Assembly (NCBI RefSeq): GCF_005938625.1
Contig: NZ_VCNJ01000040.1
Span: 186,001-250,000 of the forward strand
Direction of reading: 5' to 3'
DNA length: 64,000 nucleotides
From: Pseudomonas fluorescens
Lineage (GTDB): Bacteria; Pseudomonadota; Gammaproteobacteria; Pseudomonadales; Pseudomonadaceae
Shown: positions 18,655 to 27,440 of the stretch, piece by piece
Position numbering within the stretch: the stretch's first letter is position 1
Layout: each line of letters opens with the position of its first letter
The notes under the pieces: model-generated
Seen by the model: the letters and a program-made list of their open reading frames with translations, nothing else
Database searches by the model: none
What the model was told of the DNA's origin: nothing
Position numbers and translations under genes: made by a program

Positions 18655-18863
18655 TTCGCCGGATCTCACGCGGCGAAGAGGTGGCAGCTATGTGCAGGGT
18701 GAGATCCACCGGAGCAGGCAACCGGCCAGACCGAAGTCTGCCCGCACACAGCCGCCATAACACAGGCAGTAGATTGAGCTGGCGCCAATTATCGTAGTGT
18801 TGGCGCTAGTTGCAAGCTTTCCGGGGATCTCACGCCCGGTCGCTGAATTGGCAGCGACAGGCA
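18655..18863 (-). promoter_or_regulatory. Tandem leader-like elements upstream of the DUF6124 gene
   Basis: Two related elements lie head to tail on the minus strand. On the plus strand they read GGATCTCACGCGGCGAAGAG then GTGGCAGCTATGTGCAGG (18660-18698), and GGGATCTCACGCCCGGTCGC then TTGGCAGCGACAGGC (18825-18862). The proximal one also matches the leader of the other DUF6124 gene at 45181-45200 (CTTGCGCATAGCCGCCACCC against CCTGCACATAGCTGCCACCT). A conserved 5'-UTR or promoter element of this gene family is a reasonable reading; its action is unknown. Confidence 0.5.
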
Positions 18864-19034
18864 AAGACTAGAGAGCGGGCGTCCGACGGACAACCTGAAA
18901 ACCTTGTGGGAAGGTTCGGCGAATCCGACACAGATTTAAACAGATCCAATTTCCTTGGAGACTGGACTGTCCCTATCGCCAGCAGGGCTAGCTCCCGCAG
19001 TTGGATTGGGTGCATTCAGACAGAGATTGGTCTG

Positions 19035-19212
19035 CTGGCAGGCCGCCATCGCTGGCAAGCCAGGCTCCCACAGGGATTGTGGTGCATCTGCGGGTGATTG
19101 GTTGCTGTGAGGTTGTTATCGCGAGCAGGCTCACTCCACATTTGGATTGAGTACACCTGAAAGACACAGGTCGGCTGTCAGGCCGCCTTCGCGAGCAAGC
19201 TCGCTCCCACAG
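19035..19212. repeat. Cluster of single REP elements
   Basis: Three REP-type palindromes stand in the same orientation: CATCGCTGGCAAGCCAGGCT at about 19048, ATCGCGAGCAGGCTCACTCC at about 19119 and TTCGCGAGCAAGCTCGCTCC at about 19189. Unlike the other copies they are direct rather than inverted pairs. No gene is credible in this part of the 18.6-19.7 kb gap. Confidence 0.7.
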
Positions 19213-19299
19213 AAAAGCAACAGTAAACCCCGCCCGCTCTTTACCACTCAATAGGTCGAGTGTCAGCTCGCCTGCTCTTGATCTTGATCCACAGGCCCC

Positions 19300-19590
19300 G
19301 TCGGCAGGCTGAGTGGAGGGATTTATCCGGGGGTGGGAGCGCAGCGACCGTTTGGCGCAGCCAAATGCATCGAGAGGAGGTGCAGCGAAGCAAACCGTAG
19401 GCGATGCGCCCGGATGAATTCCGGAGCGAAGGAACCCCGAGCTTTAGCGAGTGGGCCGAACGTTGGGGCAAGCCTTTTGGGTTACCTTTTCGGCGTTTGG
19501 AAAAGGTGACCCGCCGTAAGGGCGGAACCCTAAGCAGCCGTTACCACAGCAACGGATATGTACCCGGTCAGCCAGAACATCGTTGCCTGA
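19300..19590 (+). repeat. Dispersed Pseudomonas-type intergenic repeat (~290 bp)
   Basis: This block contains GGGAGCGCAGCGACCGTTTG, CGATGCGCCCGGATGAATTC, GACCCGCCGTAAGGGCGGAA and CCCTAAGCAGCCGTTACC. I recognise this as a block repeated between genes in many fluorescent Pseudomonas genomes, but its exact copy number cannot be tested here. An open frame runs through it (19404-19652) but looks like a by-product. A single REP (19596-19628) follows. Confidence 0.55.
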
Positions 19591-19660
19591 TCCGGCGCCT
19601 TCGCGAGCAAGCTCGCTCCCACATTGGAACCCCATCACCCGGAAAATCGTAAGCAACAAA

Positions 19661-19692
19661 AAACCCGCAGACGATCTCTCATCTGCGGGTTT
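19661..19692 (-). terminator. Intrinsic terminator after the YqfO-like gene
   Basis: An 11-bp stem (AAACCCGCAGA against TCTGCGGGTTT) is followed by a T-run on the minus strand, 17 bp past the stop codon of the YqfO-like gene. Confidence 0.85.
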
Positions 19693-19709
19693 CTTGTAAT
19701 AAGCGGCTA

Positions 19710-20021
19710 TCAGAAATCTTCCAGCCGCCACACCTCATAAGCCGGCGTCTCGTAGGGATGACTAAGTTTCAACGCCGCCACCACAGCAACGATCAACTCA
19801 TCCGCCACCACAAGCTCAACCTTCCACTCCTCAACCCGCTCAACCTGCCCCGCCTCGCCAATGAACGGCTGACTCCCGTCCAAAGGTCGAAACTGGCCCA
19901 GACCAAGCACCTGCCAGGCACAGTGGTCATAGTCACCGATCCGCCCACCACCGGCAGCGAACACAGCCCCTTTGACCACCTCGACATGACTGTCAGGAAC
20001 AAAAAACGCCAGCTTGTACAC
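19710..20021 (-). CDS. YqfO/NIF3 C-terminal-domain-like protein
   Basis: A 103-residue protein beginning MYKLAFFVPDSHVEVVKGAV, with GAGRIGDYDHCAW-like AAGGGRIGDYDHCAWQ near residue 22 and the ending SHPYETPAYEVWRLEDF. This matches the small CutA-like domain found inserted in YqfO/NIF3 proteins and alone in Pseudomonas. The HPYETPAYEV motif is the strongest marker. Biochemical role is unknown. It lies 5 bp downstream of purL on the same strand, so it is probably co-transcribed with it. Confidence 0.8.
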   Translation of the reverse strand: MYKLAFFVPDSHVEVVKGAVFAAGGGRIGDYDHCAWQVLGLGQFRPLDGSQPFIGEAGQVERVEEWKVELVVADELIVAVVAALKLSHPYETPAYEVWRLEDF

Positions 20022-20026
20022 AGGCC

Positions 20027-23000
20027 TTAGTTAACCCAAACGCGTGCATTACGGAACATACGCATCCAAGGTGCGTCCTCGTTCCAGTCTTCCGAACGCC
20101 ACGAGTTCTGCACGGCACGGAACACTCGCTCCGGGTGCGGCATCATGATCGTCACACGGCCATCACGGCTGGTGAGACCGGTAATCCCGCGCGGCGAACC
20201 GTTCGGGTTGGCCGGATAACGCTCAGTGACCTTGCCATGGTTGTCGACGAAACGCATCGCCACGCAACCGGACAGATCGGCTTCCAGCAGTGCCTCTTCG
20301 CTGGAGAACTCGGCGTGACCTTCACCGTGAGCGATGGCGATCGGCATACGCGAACCGGCCATGCCCTGCAGGAAGATCGAGTTCGATTCCTGGATCTGCA
20401 CCATCGCCACGCGCGCTTCGAACTGCTCGGAGCGGTTGCGCACGAAGTGCGGCCAGAACTCGCTGCCCGGGATCAGCTCGTGCAGGTTGGACATCATCTG
20501 GCAACCGTTGCACACGCCGAGGGTGAAGCTGTCGTTACGCTCGAAGAAACCCTGGAACGCATCGCGGGCACGGCTGTTGAACAGTGCCGACTTGGCCCAG
20601 CCTTCACCGGCGCCGAGAACGTCGCCGTAGGAGAAACCACCGCACGCCACCAGACCTTTGAACTCGTTCAGGTCGACACGGCCAGCGAGAATGTCGCTCA
20701 TGTGCACGTCGATCGCGTTGAAACCGGCGCGGTCGAACGCGGCAGCCATTTCCACCTGACCGTTGACGCCCTGCTCACGCAGCACGGCAACCTGAGGGCG
20801 GATGCCTTTCTTGATGTAAGGTGCGGCGATGTCCTGGTTGACGTCGTAGCTGAGCTTGACGCTCAGGCCCGGGTTGTCTTCTTCCAGCAGCACGTCGAAC
20901 TCTTGCTCGGCGCAGTCGGCGTTGTCGCGCAGACGCTGGATCTGGTAGCTGGTTTCAGCCCAGGTACGTTGCAGCAGACGACGCTGGCCTTCGAACACGG
21001 TGTCACCGTTGAAGGTGATGTTGATCTGGCCATTGTTGATCGGCTGACCGATCACCGACACGCAGTCGCCCAGACCGGCGGCGCTGAATTGCGCGAGGAT
21101 GTCTGGCGTGGCGTCCTGACGAACCTGAATCACTGCACCCAGTTCTTCGTTGAACAGGATGGCGGCGATGTCGGCGGTGGTTTCTGCCAGACCGTCGAGG
21201 TTCAGGCTCAGACCGCAGTGGCCGGCGAAAGCCATTTCCACCACGGAAGTCAGCAGACCACCGTCGGAACGGTCGTGGTACGCCAGCAGGTGACCGTCGG
21301 CGTTGAGGCCCTGAATCACCGCGAAGAAGGCTTTCAGGTCTTCAGCGTCATCGACGTCCGGTGCGTGTTTGCCGAGCTTGCCGTGTGTCTGCGCAAGGAT
21401 CGAAGCACCCATGCGGTTCTGACCGCGACCGAGGTCGATCAGGATCAGGTCGGTGGTGCCCTTGTCCATGCGCAGTTCCGGGGTCAGGGTCTGACGGATG
21501 TCAGCCACTGGCGCGAAACCGGTCACGATCAGCGACATCGGCGAGGTCACGGTTTTTTCTTCGCCGTTATCGCTCCAACGGGTGGCCATGGACATCGAGT
21601 CCTTGCCCACCGGAATGGTGATACCCAGCTCAGGGCACAGTTCCATACCGACCGCTTTCACGGTGTCGTACAGACGCGCGTCTTCGCCCGGGTGGCCGGC
21701 AGCGGACATCCAGTTCGCCGACAGTTTGATGTCGGAGATCTTGTTGATGCGCGACGCGGCGATGTTGGTCAGCGTTTCGCCGATGGCCATGCGGCCCGAC
21801 GCCGGAGCGTCCAGCAGAGCCAGCGGAGTGCGCTCGCCCATTGCCATCGCTTCACCGGTGTAAACGTCGAAGCTGGTGGCGGTGACGGCAACGTCGGCCA
21901 CCGGAACCTGCCACGGGCCGACCATTTGGTCACGGGCCACGAGGCCGGTGATGGTGCGGTCGCCGATGGTGATCAGGAAGCTTTTGCTCGCCACAGCCGG
22001 GTGATGCAGAACGCGTTCGATGGATTCGCTGATGTCGAGGTTCGACGGATCGAAGTCATCGCCCAGCTCGGCTTCACGAACCACCGAACGGTGCATGCGT
22101 GGAGCCTTGCCCAGCAACACTTCCAGTGGCATGTCCACCGGGTTGTTGCCGAAATGGCTGTCGGTCACGGTCAGTTGCGGCTCGGCGGTGGCTTCACCGA
22201 CAACAGCAAACGGGCAACGCTCACGTTCGCAGATGGCCTGGAAGCGCTCGAAGTCTTCCGGGCCGACCGCCAGCACGTAACGTTCCTGGGATTCGTTGGA
22301 CCAGATTTCGTGCGGGGCCATGCCCGGCTCGTCGTTTGGAATGTTGCGCAGTTCGAAACGGCCACCGCGGTCGCCGTCGTTGACCAGTTCCGGGAAGGCG
22401 TTGGACAGACCACCCGCGCCCACGTCGTGGATGAAGCTGATCGGGTTCTTGTCACCCAGTTGCCAGCAACGGTCGATGACTTCCTGGCAACGACGTTCCA
22501 TTTCAGGGTTTTCACGCTGCACGGAAGCGAAGTCGAGATCCGCCGAGCTGGTGCCGGTGGCCATCGAGGAAGCGGCGCCGCCACCCAGACCGATCAACAT
22601 CGCCGGGCCGCCGAGGACGATCAGCTTGGAGCCGACCACGATCTCGCCTTTCTTGACGTGTTCTTCACGGATGTTGCCCATGCCGCCAGCGAGCATGATC
22701 GGCTTGTGGTAACCACGAACTTCGTCACCGTGCGGGGTGGTGATCGATTGTTCGAAGGTACGGAAGTAGCCGGTCAGGGCCGGACGGCCGAATTCGTTGT
22801 TAAACGCGGCGCCGCCGAGCGGGCCTTCGATCATGATGTCCAGCGCGGTGACGATGCGTTCAGGCTTGCCGTACGGCACTTCCCACGGCTGTTCGAAGCC
22901 GGGGATCTGCAGGTTGGAAACGGTGAAACCGGTCAGGCCAGCCTTTGGCTTGGCGCCACGGCCGGTTGCACCTTCGTCACGGATCTCGCCGCCGGAACCG

Positions 23001-23923
23001 GTCGATGCGCCCGGGAACGGAGCGATCGCCGTCGGGTGGTTGTGGGTTTCAACCTTCATCAGGATGTGCACCGGCTCCTGCACCGCACCGTACTGGCGGG
23101 TTTCAGGGTTCGGGAAGAAACGGCCGGCGACGTTGCCGACGATCACCGAGGCGTTGTCCTTATAAGCCGACAGAACGCCTTCGCTGTGCATCACGTAGGT
23201 GTTCTTGATCATGCCGAACAGGCTTTTTTCCTGGTTCTCACCATCAATATCCCAACTGGCGTTGAAGATCTTGTGGCGGCAGTGTTCGGAGTTGGCCTGG
23301 GCGAACATCATCAGTTCGATGTCGTGCGGGTTGCGCTTCAAGCCATTGAAGGCGTCGACCAGATAGTCGATCTCGTCTTCGGCCAAGGCGAGGCCAAGCT
23401 CGGTGTTGGCTTTTTCCAGCGCAGCGCGACCGCCACCGAGGATGTCGATGGCCGTCAGCGGCTTCGGCTCGGCGTGGCTGAACAGACCGGCGGCGTGTTC
23501 GAGGTTGGCCAGCACGATCTGGGTCATGCGGTCATGCAGCACGTCGGCAATCTGCTGCGCTTCGGCTTCGCTGAACTGACCGGCGACGTAGAAGGCGATA
23601 CCGCGCTCCAGACGCTGGATCTTGCTCAGGCCGCAGTTGCGGGCGATGTCGCTGGCCTTGCTCGACCATGGCGAGATGGTGCCGAAACGCGGCAACACCA
23701 GAAACAGACGACCGGTCGGCTCTTGTACCGGAACGCTTGGGCCGTACTTCAGAAGGCGCGCTAGCACCTGCTGTTCGTCGCCGGTCAGGACGCCGGTGAC
23801 TTCGGCGAAGTGAGCGAATTCAGCATACAGGCCACTGACAGCTGGAACCTTCTGGCTCAGTTGCTCAAGGAGTTTGCTGTGGCGAAAGGCAGAAAGGGCA
23901 GGAGCGCCGCGCAGGATCAACAT
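20027..23923 (-). CDS. purL: Phosphoribosylformylglycinamidine synthase
   Basis: PurL converts FGAR, glutamine and ATP to FGAM in purine synthesis. The 1298-residue large form carries an N-terminal PurS-like domain, two AIRS-type ATP-binding halves (for instance VETHNHPTAIAPFPGASTGSGGEIRDE in two parts near 291, and GKDSMSMATRW near 770) and a C-terminal class I glutamine amidotransferase with Cys in GVCNGCQMM near 1142 and HGEGHAEF near 1215. Length and domains match other gammaproteobacterial PurL. It is divergent from mltF. Confidence 0.98.
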   Translation of the reverse strand: MLILRGAPALSAFRHSKLLEQLSQKVPAVSGLYAEFAHFAEVTGVLTGDEQQVLARLLKYGPSVPVQEPTGRLFLVLPRFGTISPWSSKASDIARNCGLSKIQRLERGIAFYVAGQFSEAEAQQIADVLHDRMTQIVLANLEHAAGLFSHAEPKPLTAIDILGGGRAALEKANTELGLALAEDEIDYLVDAFNGLKRNPHDIELMMFAQANSEHCRHKIFNASWDIDGENQEKSLFGMIKNTYVMHSEGVLSAYKDNASVIVGNVAGRFFPNPETRQYGAVQEPVHILMKVETHNHPTAIAPFPGASTGSGGEIRDEGATGRGAKPKAGLTGFTVSNLQIPGFEQPWEVPYGKPERIVTALDIMIEGPLGGAAFNNEFGRPALTGYFRTFEQSITTPHGDEVRGYHKPIMLAGGMGNIREEHVKKGEIVVGSKLIVLGGPAMLIGLGGGAASSMATGTSSADLDFASVQRENPEMERRCQEVIDRCWQLGDKNPISFIHDVGAGGLSNAFPELVNDGDRGGRFELRNIPNDEPGMAPHEIWSNESQERYVLAVGPEDFERFQAICERERCPFAVVGEATAEPQLTVTDSHFGNNPVDMPLEVLLGKAPRMHRSVVREAELGDDFDPSNLDISESIERVLHHPAVASKSFLITIGDRTITGLVARDQMVGPWQVPVADVAVTATSFDVYTGEAMAMGERTPLALLDAPASGRMAIGETLTNIAASRINKISDIKLSANWMSAAGHPGEDARLYDTVKAVGMELCPELGITIPVGKDSMSMATRWSDNGEEKTVTSPMSLIVTGFAPVADIRQTLTPELRMDKGTTDLILIDLGRGQNRMGASILAQTHGKLGKHAPDVDDAEDLKAFFAVIQGLNADGHLLAYHDRSDGGLLTSVVEMAFAGHCGLSLNLDGLAETTADIAAILFNEELGAVIQVRQDATPDILAQFSAAGLGDCVSVIGQPINNGQINITFNGDTVFEGQRRLLQRTWAETSYQIQRLRDNADCAEQEFDVLLEEDNPGLSVKLSYDVNQDIAAPYIKKGIRPQVAVLREQGVNGQVEMAAAFDRAGFNAIDVHMSDILAGRVDLNEFKGLVACGGFSYGDVLGAGEGWAKSALFNSRARDAFQGFFERNDSFTLGVCNGCQMMSNLHELIPGSEFWPHFVRNRSEQFEARVAMVQIQESNSIFLQGMAGSRMPIAIAHGEGHAEFSSEEALLEADLSGCVAMRFVDNHGKVTERYPANPNGSPRGITGLTSRDGRVTIMMPHPERVFRAVQNSWRSEDWNEDAPWMRMFRNARVWVN

Positions 23924-24208
23924 CTTCGGGACAGCCTCGGGAAGGGGTGTGCTTTGAGGCCGTGCATTCTAGCCTAAACCGCCCTCAACATCACCCGAAA
24001 CGCTACGCACGGTTGCACTCGGGTATCAATCTGTGTTTCCGACTTCAGAGTCAGGTAAATCAGCTATTCAGAGGCCGCTTATTTTTACTGTAACAAAAAG
24101 CCGTAAAGGCCCGTTTCTGCGGGGTTTAGCTCGGTTTTGTGATCGCTAGCAGACTCGCCCTGCACTGTCGAGATATGGCGCCCGTGGCCGTTTGCGTATA
24201 CTGCGCAG

Positions 24209-25669
24209 ATGTTTTTCCCAACGGCTTTGCGTCCGCGGTACGCCAAATGGCTGATCGCAACCGGACTCTTCCTGATGCTCGGTGGCTGTGTTGATAAACC
24301 CAACACACTCGAGCGCGTAAAGGAGGATGGTGTGCTGCGGGTGATTACCCGTAACAGCCCCGCCACCTACTTTCAGGATCGCAGCGGTGAAACCGGCTTC
24401 GAATACGAGCTGGTGAAGCGCTTCGCCGACGATTTGGGTGTCGAGCTGAAGATCGAGACCGCCGACAACCTCGATGACCTGTTCGATCAGATCGGCAAGC
24501 CGAACGGCCCGGTGCTGGCCGCCGCCGGTCTGGTCAGCAGCGATCAGCGCAAGCAGCAGGTGCGTTTCTCGCACTCCTACCTTGAAGTCACCCCGCAGAT
24601 CATCTATCGCAATGGCCAGTCGCGGCCGACCGAGCCCGGTGATCTGGTCGGCAAAAAGATCATGGTGCTTAAAGGCAGCACCCACGCCGAGCAATTGGCC
24701 GAGCTGAAAAAGAAATTCCCCGGTATTGAATACGAAGAGTCCGACGCGGTTGAAGTGGTCGATCTGCTGCGCATGGTCGATGAAGGCCAGATTGACCTGA
24801 CCCTGGTCGATTCCAACGAAGTGGCGATGAATCAGGTGTACTTCACCAACATTCGCGTGGCCTTCGACCTCGGCGATGCGCGCAGTCAGAGCTGGGCAGT
24901 TGGCCCGGGCGAAGACAACAGCCTGCTCAACGAAATCAACGCGTATCTCGACAAGGTGCAGAAGAACGGCACCCTGCAACGCTTGAAGGATCGCTACTAC
25001 GGCCACGTCGATGTGCTTGGCTATATGGGTGCCACGACCTTCGCCCAGCACTTGCAGCAGCGCCTGCCGAAATATGAACAGCACTTCAAGAATTACGCGA
25101 AGAAAGAGAAAGTCGACTGGCGCCTGCTGGCTGCAATCGGCTACCAGGAATCGTTGTGGCAACCGACCGTCACCTCGAAAACCGGTGTGCGCGGGCTGAT
25201 GATGCTGACCCAGAACACCGCGCAGGCGATGGGCGTGTCCAACCGCCTCGACCCCAAGCAGAGCATCATGGGTGGCGCCAAGTACCTGGCTTATATGAAG
25301 GATCAGCTCGACGATTCGATCAAGGAACCGGATCGCACCTGGTTCGCCCTGGCGGCGTACAACGTCGGCAGCGGTCACCTCGATGACGCGCGCAAACTGA
25401 CGGCCAAGGAAGGATTGAACCCGGACAAGTGGCTGGACGTGAAGAAGATTTTGCCGCGCCTGTCGCAGAAGCAGTGGTACAGCAAGACGCGTTATGGCTA
25501 CGCCCGTGGCGGCGAACCGGTGCATTTTGTGGCGAACATTCGTCGTTACTACGACATTTTGACCTGGGTGACGCAGCCACAGCTTGAGGGCGATCAGGTG
25601 GCCGAGGGCAACTTGCATGTGCCGGGCATCGACAAATCAAAACCCGCGCAAGAGCCTGCCCCGCTCTAA
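24209..25669 (+). CDS. mltF: Membrane-bound lytic murein transglycosylase F
   Basis: A 486-residue outer-membrane lipoprotein-type enzyme that cleaves peptidoglycan to 1,6-anhydro products. The N-terminus ends in a lipobox (LMLGGC, Cys near residue 29). An ABC-type solute-binding domain (about 45-265) is followed by an SLT lysozyme-like domain (about 290-440) with catalytic Glu in AIGYQESLW and the GVRGLMMLTQNTA segment. In P. aeruginosa MltF the binding domain is known to regulate activity when cell-wall peptides bind. It is divergent from purL, separated by 285 bp. Confidence 0.95.
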   Translation: MFFPTALRPRYAKWLIATGLFLMLGGCVDKPNTLERVKEDGVLRVITRNSPATYFQDRSGETGFEYELVKRFADDLGVELKIETADNLDDLFDQIGKPNGPVLAAAGLVSSDQRKQQVRFSHSYLEVTPQIIYRNGQSRPTEPGDLVGKKIMVLKGSTHAEQLAELKKKFPGIEYEESDAVEVVDLLRMVDEGQIDLTLVDSNEVAMNQVYFTNIRVAFDLGDARSQSWAVGPGEDNSLLNEINAYLDKVQKNGTLQRLKDRYYGHVDVLGYMGATTFAQHLQQRLPKYEQHFKNYAKKEKVDWRLLAAIGYQESLWQPTVTSKTGVRGLMMLTQNTAQAMGVSNRLDPKQSIMGGAKYLAYMKDQLDDSIKEPDRTWFALAAYNVGSGHLDDARKLTAKEGLNPDKWLDVKKILPRLSQKQWYSKTRYGYARGGEPVHFVANIRRYYDILTWVTQPQLEGDQVAEGNLHVPGIDKSKPAQEPAPL

Positions 25670-25688
25670 GCAACACCCCATAAACAAA

Positions 25689-25779
25689 TGTGGGAGCGAG
25701 CTTGCTCGCGAATGCAGTGAGCCAGTCAACAAATATGTCGGCTGACACTCCGCCTTCGCGAGCAAGCTCGCTCCCACAG
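25689..25779. repeat. REPIN (TGTGGGAGCGAGCTTGCTCG family)
   Basis: Inverted REP copies TGTGGGAGCGAGCTTGCTCG and its complement flank a loop containing CAGTCAACAAATATGTCG, which also occurs in the loop of the REPIN at 27321-27410. The two therefore look like recent relatives. It lies between convergent mltF and pdxJ. Confidence 0.88.
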
Positions 25780-25796
25780 GGGTTATGCGTTGACCT

Positions 25797-26543
25797 TTAG
25801 CCTTTCAACGCGGCCGCCAGAATCAGCGCCTTCATCTCGGAAACAGCAGACTTGAATCCCACGAACAACGCATGCGCCACCAGCGCATGGCCGATGTTCA
25901 GTTCGTTGATACCCTTGATGGCCGCGACGGCTTCAACGTTGTGGTAATGCAAGCCGTGACCCGCGTTAACGATCAGGCCTTGGGCCAAACCAAACGCCAC
26001 ACCGTCCGCGACACGCTTGAGTTCTTCAGCCACTTCGGTCGGGGTTTCGGCATCGGCATAACGCCCGGTGTGCAGCTCGATGGCTGGGGCGCCAACACGC
26101 TTCGACGCAGCAATCTGGCGCTCGTCGGCATCGATGAACAGCGACACTTCGCTGCCGATCTTCGACAGACGCTCAACCGCAGCCTTGATGCGCTCTTCCT
26201 GCCCTGCCACATCCAGACCGCCTTCAGTGGTCAGCTCCTGACGGGTTTCCGGGACCAGGCAAATGTGCGCCGGACGGATGCGCTCGGCGAACGCCATCAT
26301 TTCTTCAGTGACGCCCATTTCGAAGTTCATGCGGGTTTGCAGCACATCCTTGAGCAGCAGAACGTCGCGCTCCTGAATGTGCCGACGGTCTTCGCGCAGG
26401 TGCACGGTGATGCCGTCGGCACCCGCCTCTTCCGCGTCCAGCGCAGCCTTGACCGGGTCCGGGTAGCGCGTGCCACGGGCCTGACGCAGGGTGGCGACGT
26501 GGTCGATGTTCACGCCAAGAAGAATGCGATTGCTGGTGGTCAC
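25797..26543 (-). CDS. pdxJ: Pyridoxine 5'-phosphate synthase
   Basis: PdxJ condenses 1-deoxyxylulose-5-P with 3-amino-2-oxopropyl phosphate, the last ring-forming step of vitamin B6 synthesis. The 248-residue TIM barrel contains NIDHVATLRQARGTRYPDP near residue 12, ITVHLREDRRHIQ near 44 and NAGHGLHYHN near 200. The start is a GTG at 26543 with AGGAG 8 bases upstream; an ATG at 26576 would add residues unlike the family. It follows recO by 39 bp. Confidence 0.96.
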   Translation of the reverse strand: MTTSNRILLGVNIDHVATLRQARGTRYPDPVKAALDAEEAGADGITVHLREDRRHIQERDVLLLKDVLQTRMNFEMGVTEEMMAFAERIRPAHICLVPETRQELTTEGGLDVAGQEERIKAAVERLSKIGSEVSLFIDADERQIAASKRVGAPAIELHTGRYADAETPTEVAEELKRVADGVAFGLAQGLIVNAGHGLHYHNVEAVAAIKGINELNIGHALVAHALFVGFKSAVSEMKALILAAALKG

Positions 26544-26582
26544 GGATGCGCTCCTGAATTGAGATATTCGGCGCACAGCATA

Positions 26583-27272
26583 TCAGGGCTTGCGAAACAG
26601 CTCGCGACTGACGAGAGGTCGACCGCCCAAGTGAACGGCCAGTGCCTGACGCATCAGGCGCTTGGCCGCGGACAGCGCACCGGGCGCGGTCCAGTCGGCT
26701 TCGGCCATGGCCAGTAATTCGACGCCGTTGAACAGGCCCGGTTGCAGCAGGAAGACTCGCTCCAGACCGGCATCCACTTGCAGACGATAGAGACCGTCCG
26801 GCGCGACGGGTTCGCCATGGACATCAGTGTTCAACGAAAAGCCGTAACCAAGATCATCCAGTAGCCGCCATTCGAAGGAGCGCAGCAACGGCTCCAGCGG
26901 ACGGCCTTCGGCCAATGCCAGCAAGGTCGCGGCGTAGTGATCGAAGACGCCCGGATGCGGATCTTCGGCAGGCAGCAAGCGAATCAGCAGTTCATTGAGG
27001 TAGAGACCACTGAACAGCGCCTCGCCATTGAGCCACGCCGAAGTGCCAGAGCTCTCCATGCGTCCGACGTTCTTTAACTCACCCTTGCCGCGAAATTCGA
27101 CTTCCAGCGCCACAAACGGTCGCGCCAATGTCCCGGCCTTGCCCCGCGCACTGCGCAACACCGCCCGCAGCCGCCCTTGCGGCGTGAGGAAGTCGACCAA
27201 CGCGCTGGTTTCGCGGTAGGCGCGGGAGTGCAGGACGTAGGCGGGTTGGGCGGGAGGCGGGCTTGAAGACAT
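26583..27272 (-). CDS. recO: DNA repair protein RecO
   Basis: RecO works with RecR and RecF to load RecA on SSB-coated single strands. The 229-residue protein has an N-terminal OB fold (YVLHSRAYRETSALVDFLTP, then LRAVLRSARGKAG) and a helical C-terminal half. The usual zinc-binding Cys cluster of some RecO proteins is absent, as in other gammaproteobacterial members. The gene lies downstream of era, but a REPIN separates the two. Confidence 0.93.
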   Translation of the reverse strand: MSSSPPPAQPAYVLHSRAYRETSALVDFLTPQGRLRAVLRSARGKAGTLARPFVALEVEFRGKGELKNVGRMESSGTSAWLNGEALFSGLYLNELLIRLLPAEDPHPGVFDHYAATLLALAEGRPLEPLLRSFEWRLLDDLGYGFSLNTDVHGEPVAPDGLYRLQVDAGLERVFLLQPGLFNGVELLAMAEADWTAPGALSAAKRLMRQALAVHLGGRPLVSRELFRKP

Positions 27273-27320
27273 GGAGCTCTCATTGATAAAAACGCGGTTT
27301 TATATTCACCCCAAAACCAA

Positions 27321-27410
27321 TGTGGGAGCGAGCTTGCTCGCGAATGCAGGGTGTCAGTCAACAAATATGTCGCCTGGCACTATGCCTTCGCGAGCAAGCT
27401 CGCTCCCACA
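27321..27410. repeat. REPIN between era and recO
   Basis: Inverted TGTGGGAGCGAGCTTGCTCG copies about 45 bp apart occupy most of the 168-bp era-recO gap. Its loop resembles that of the REPIN at 25689-25779. Because era, recO and pdxJ form one operon in most relatives, the element sits inside a transcript. Confidence 0.88.
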
Positions 27411-27440
27411 GGTTTCTTCGGTGTTGCGACAACCGCGTAT

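Noticed and set aside
19404..19652. 82-codon frame within the dispersed repeat
   Set aside because: It is part of a repeated intergenic block; no independent coding evidence is visible.
20135..23764. 1209-codon open frame antisense to purL
   Set aside because: It lies fully opposite a well-supported purL gene, has no start signal and no domain, and arises from high third-position GC.
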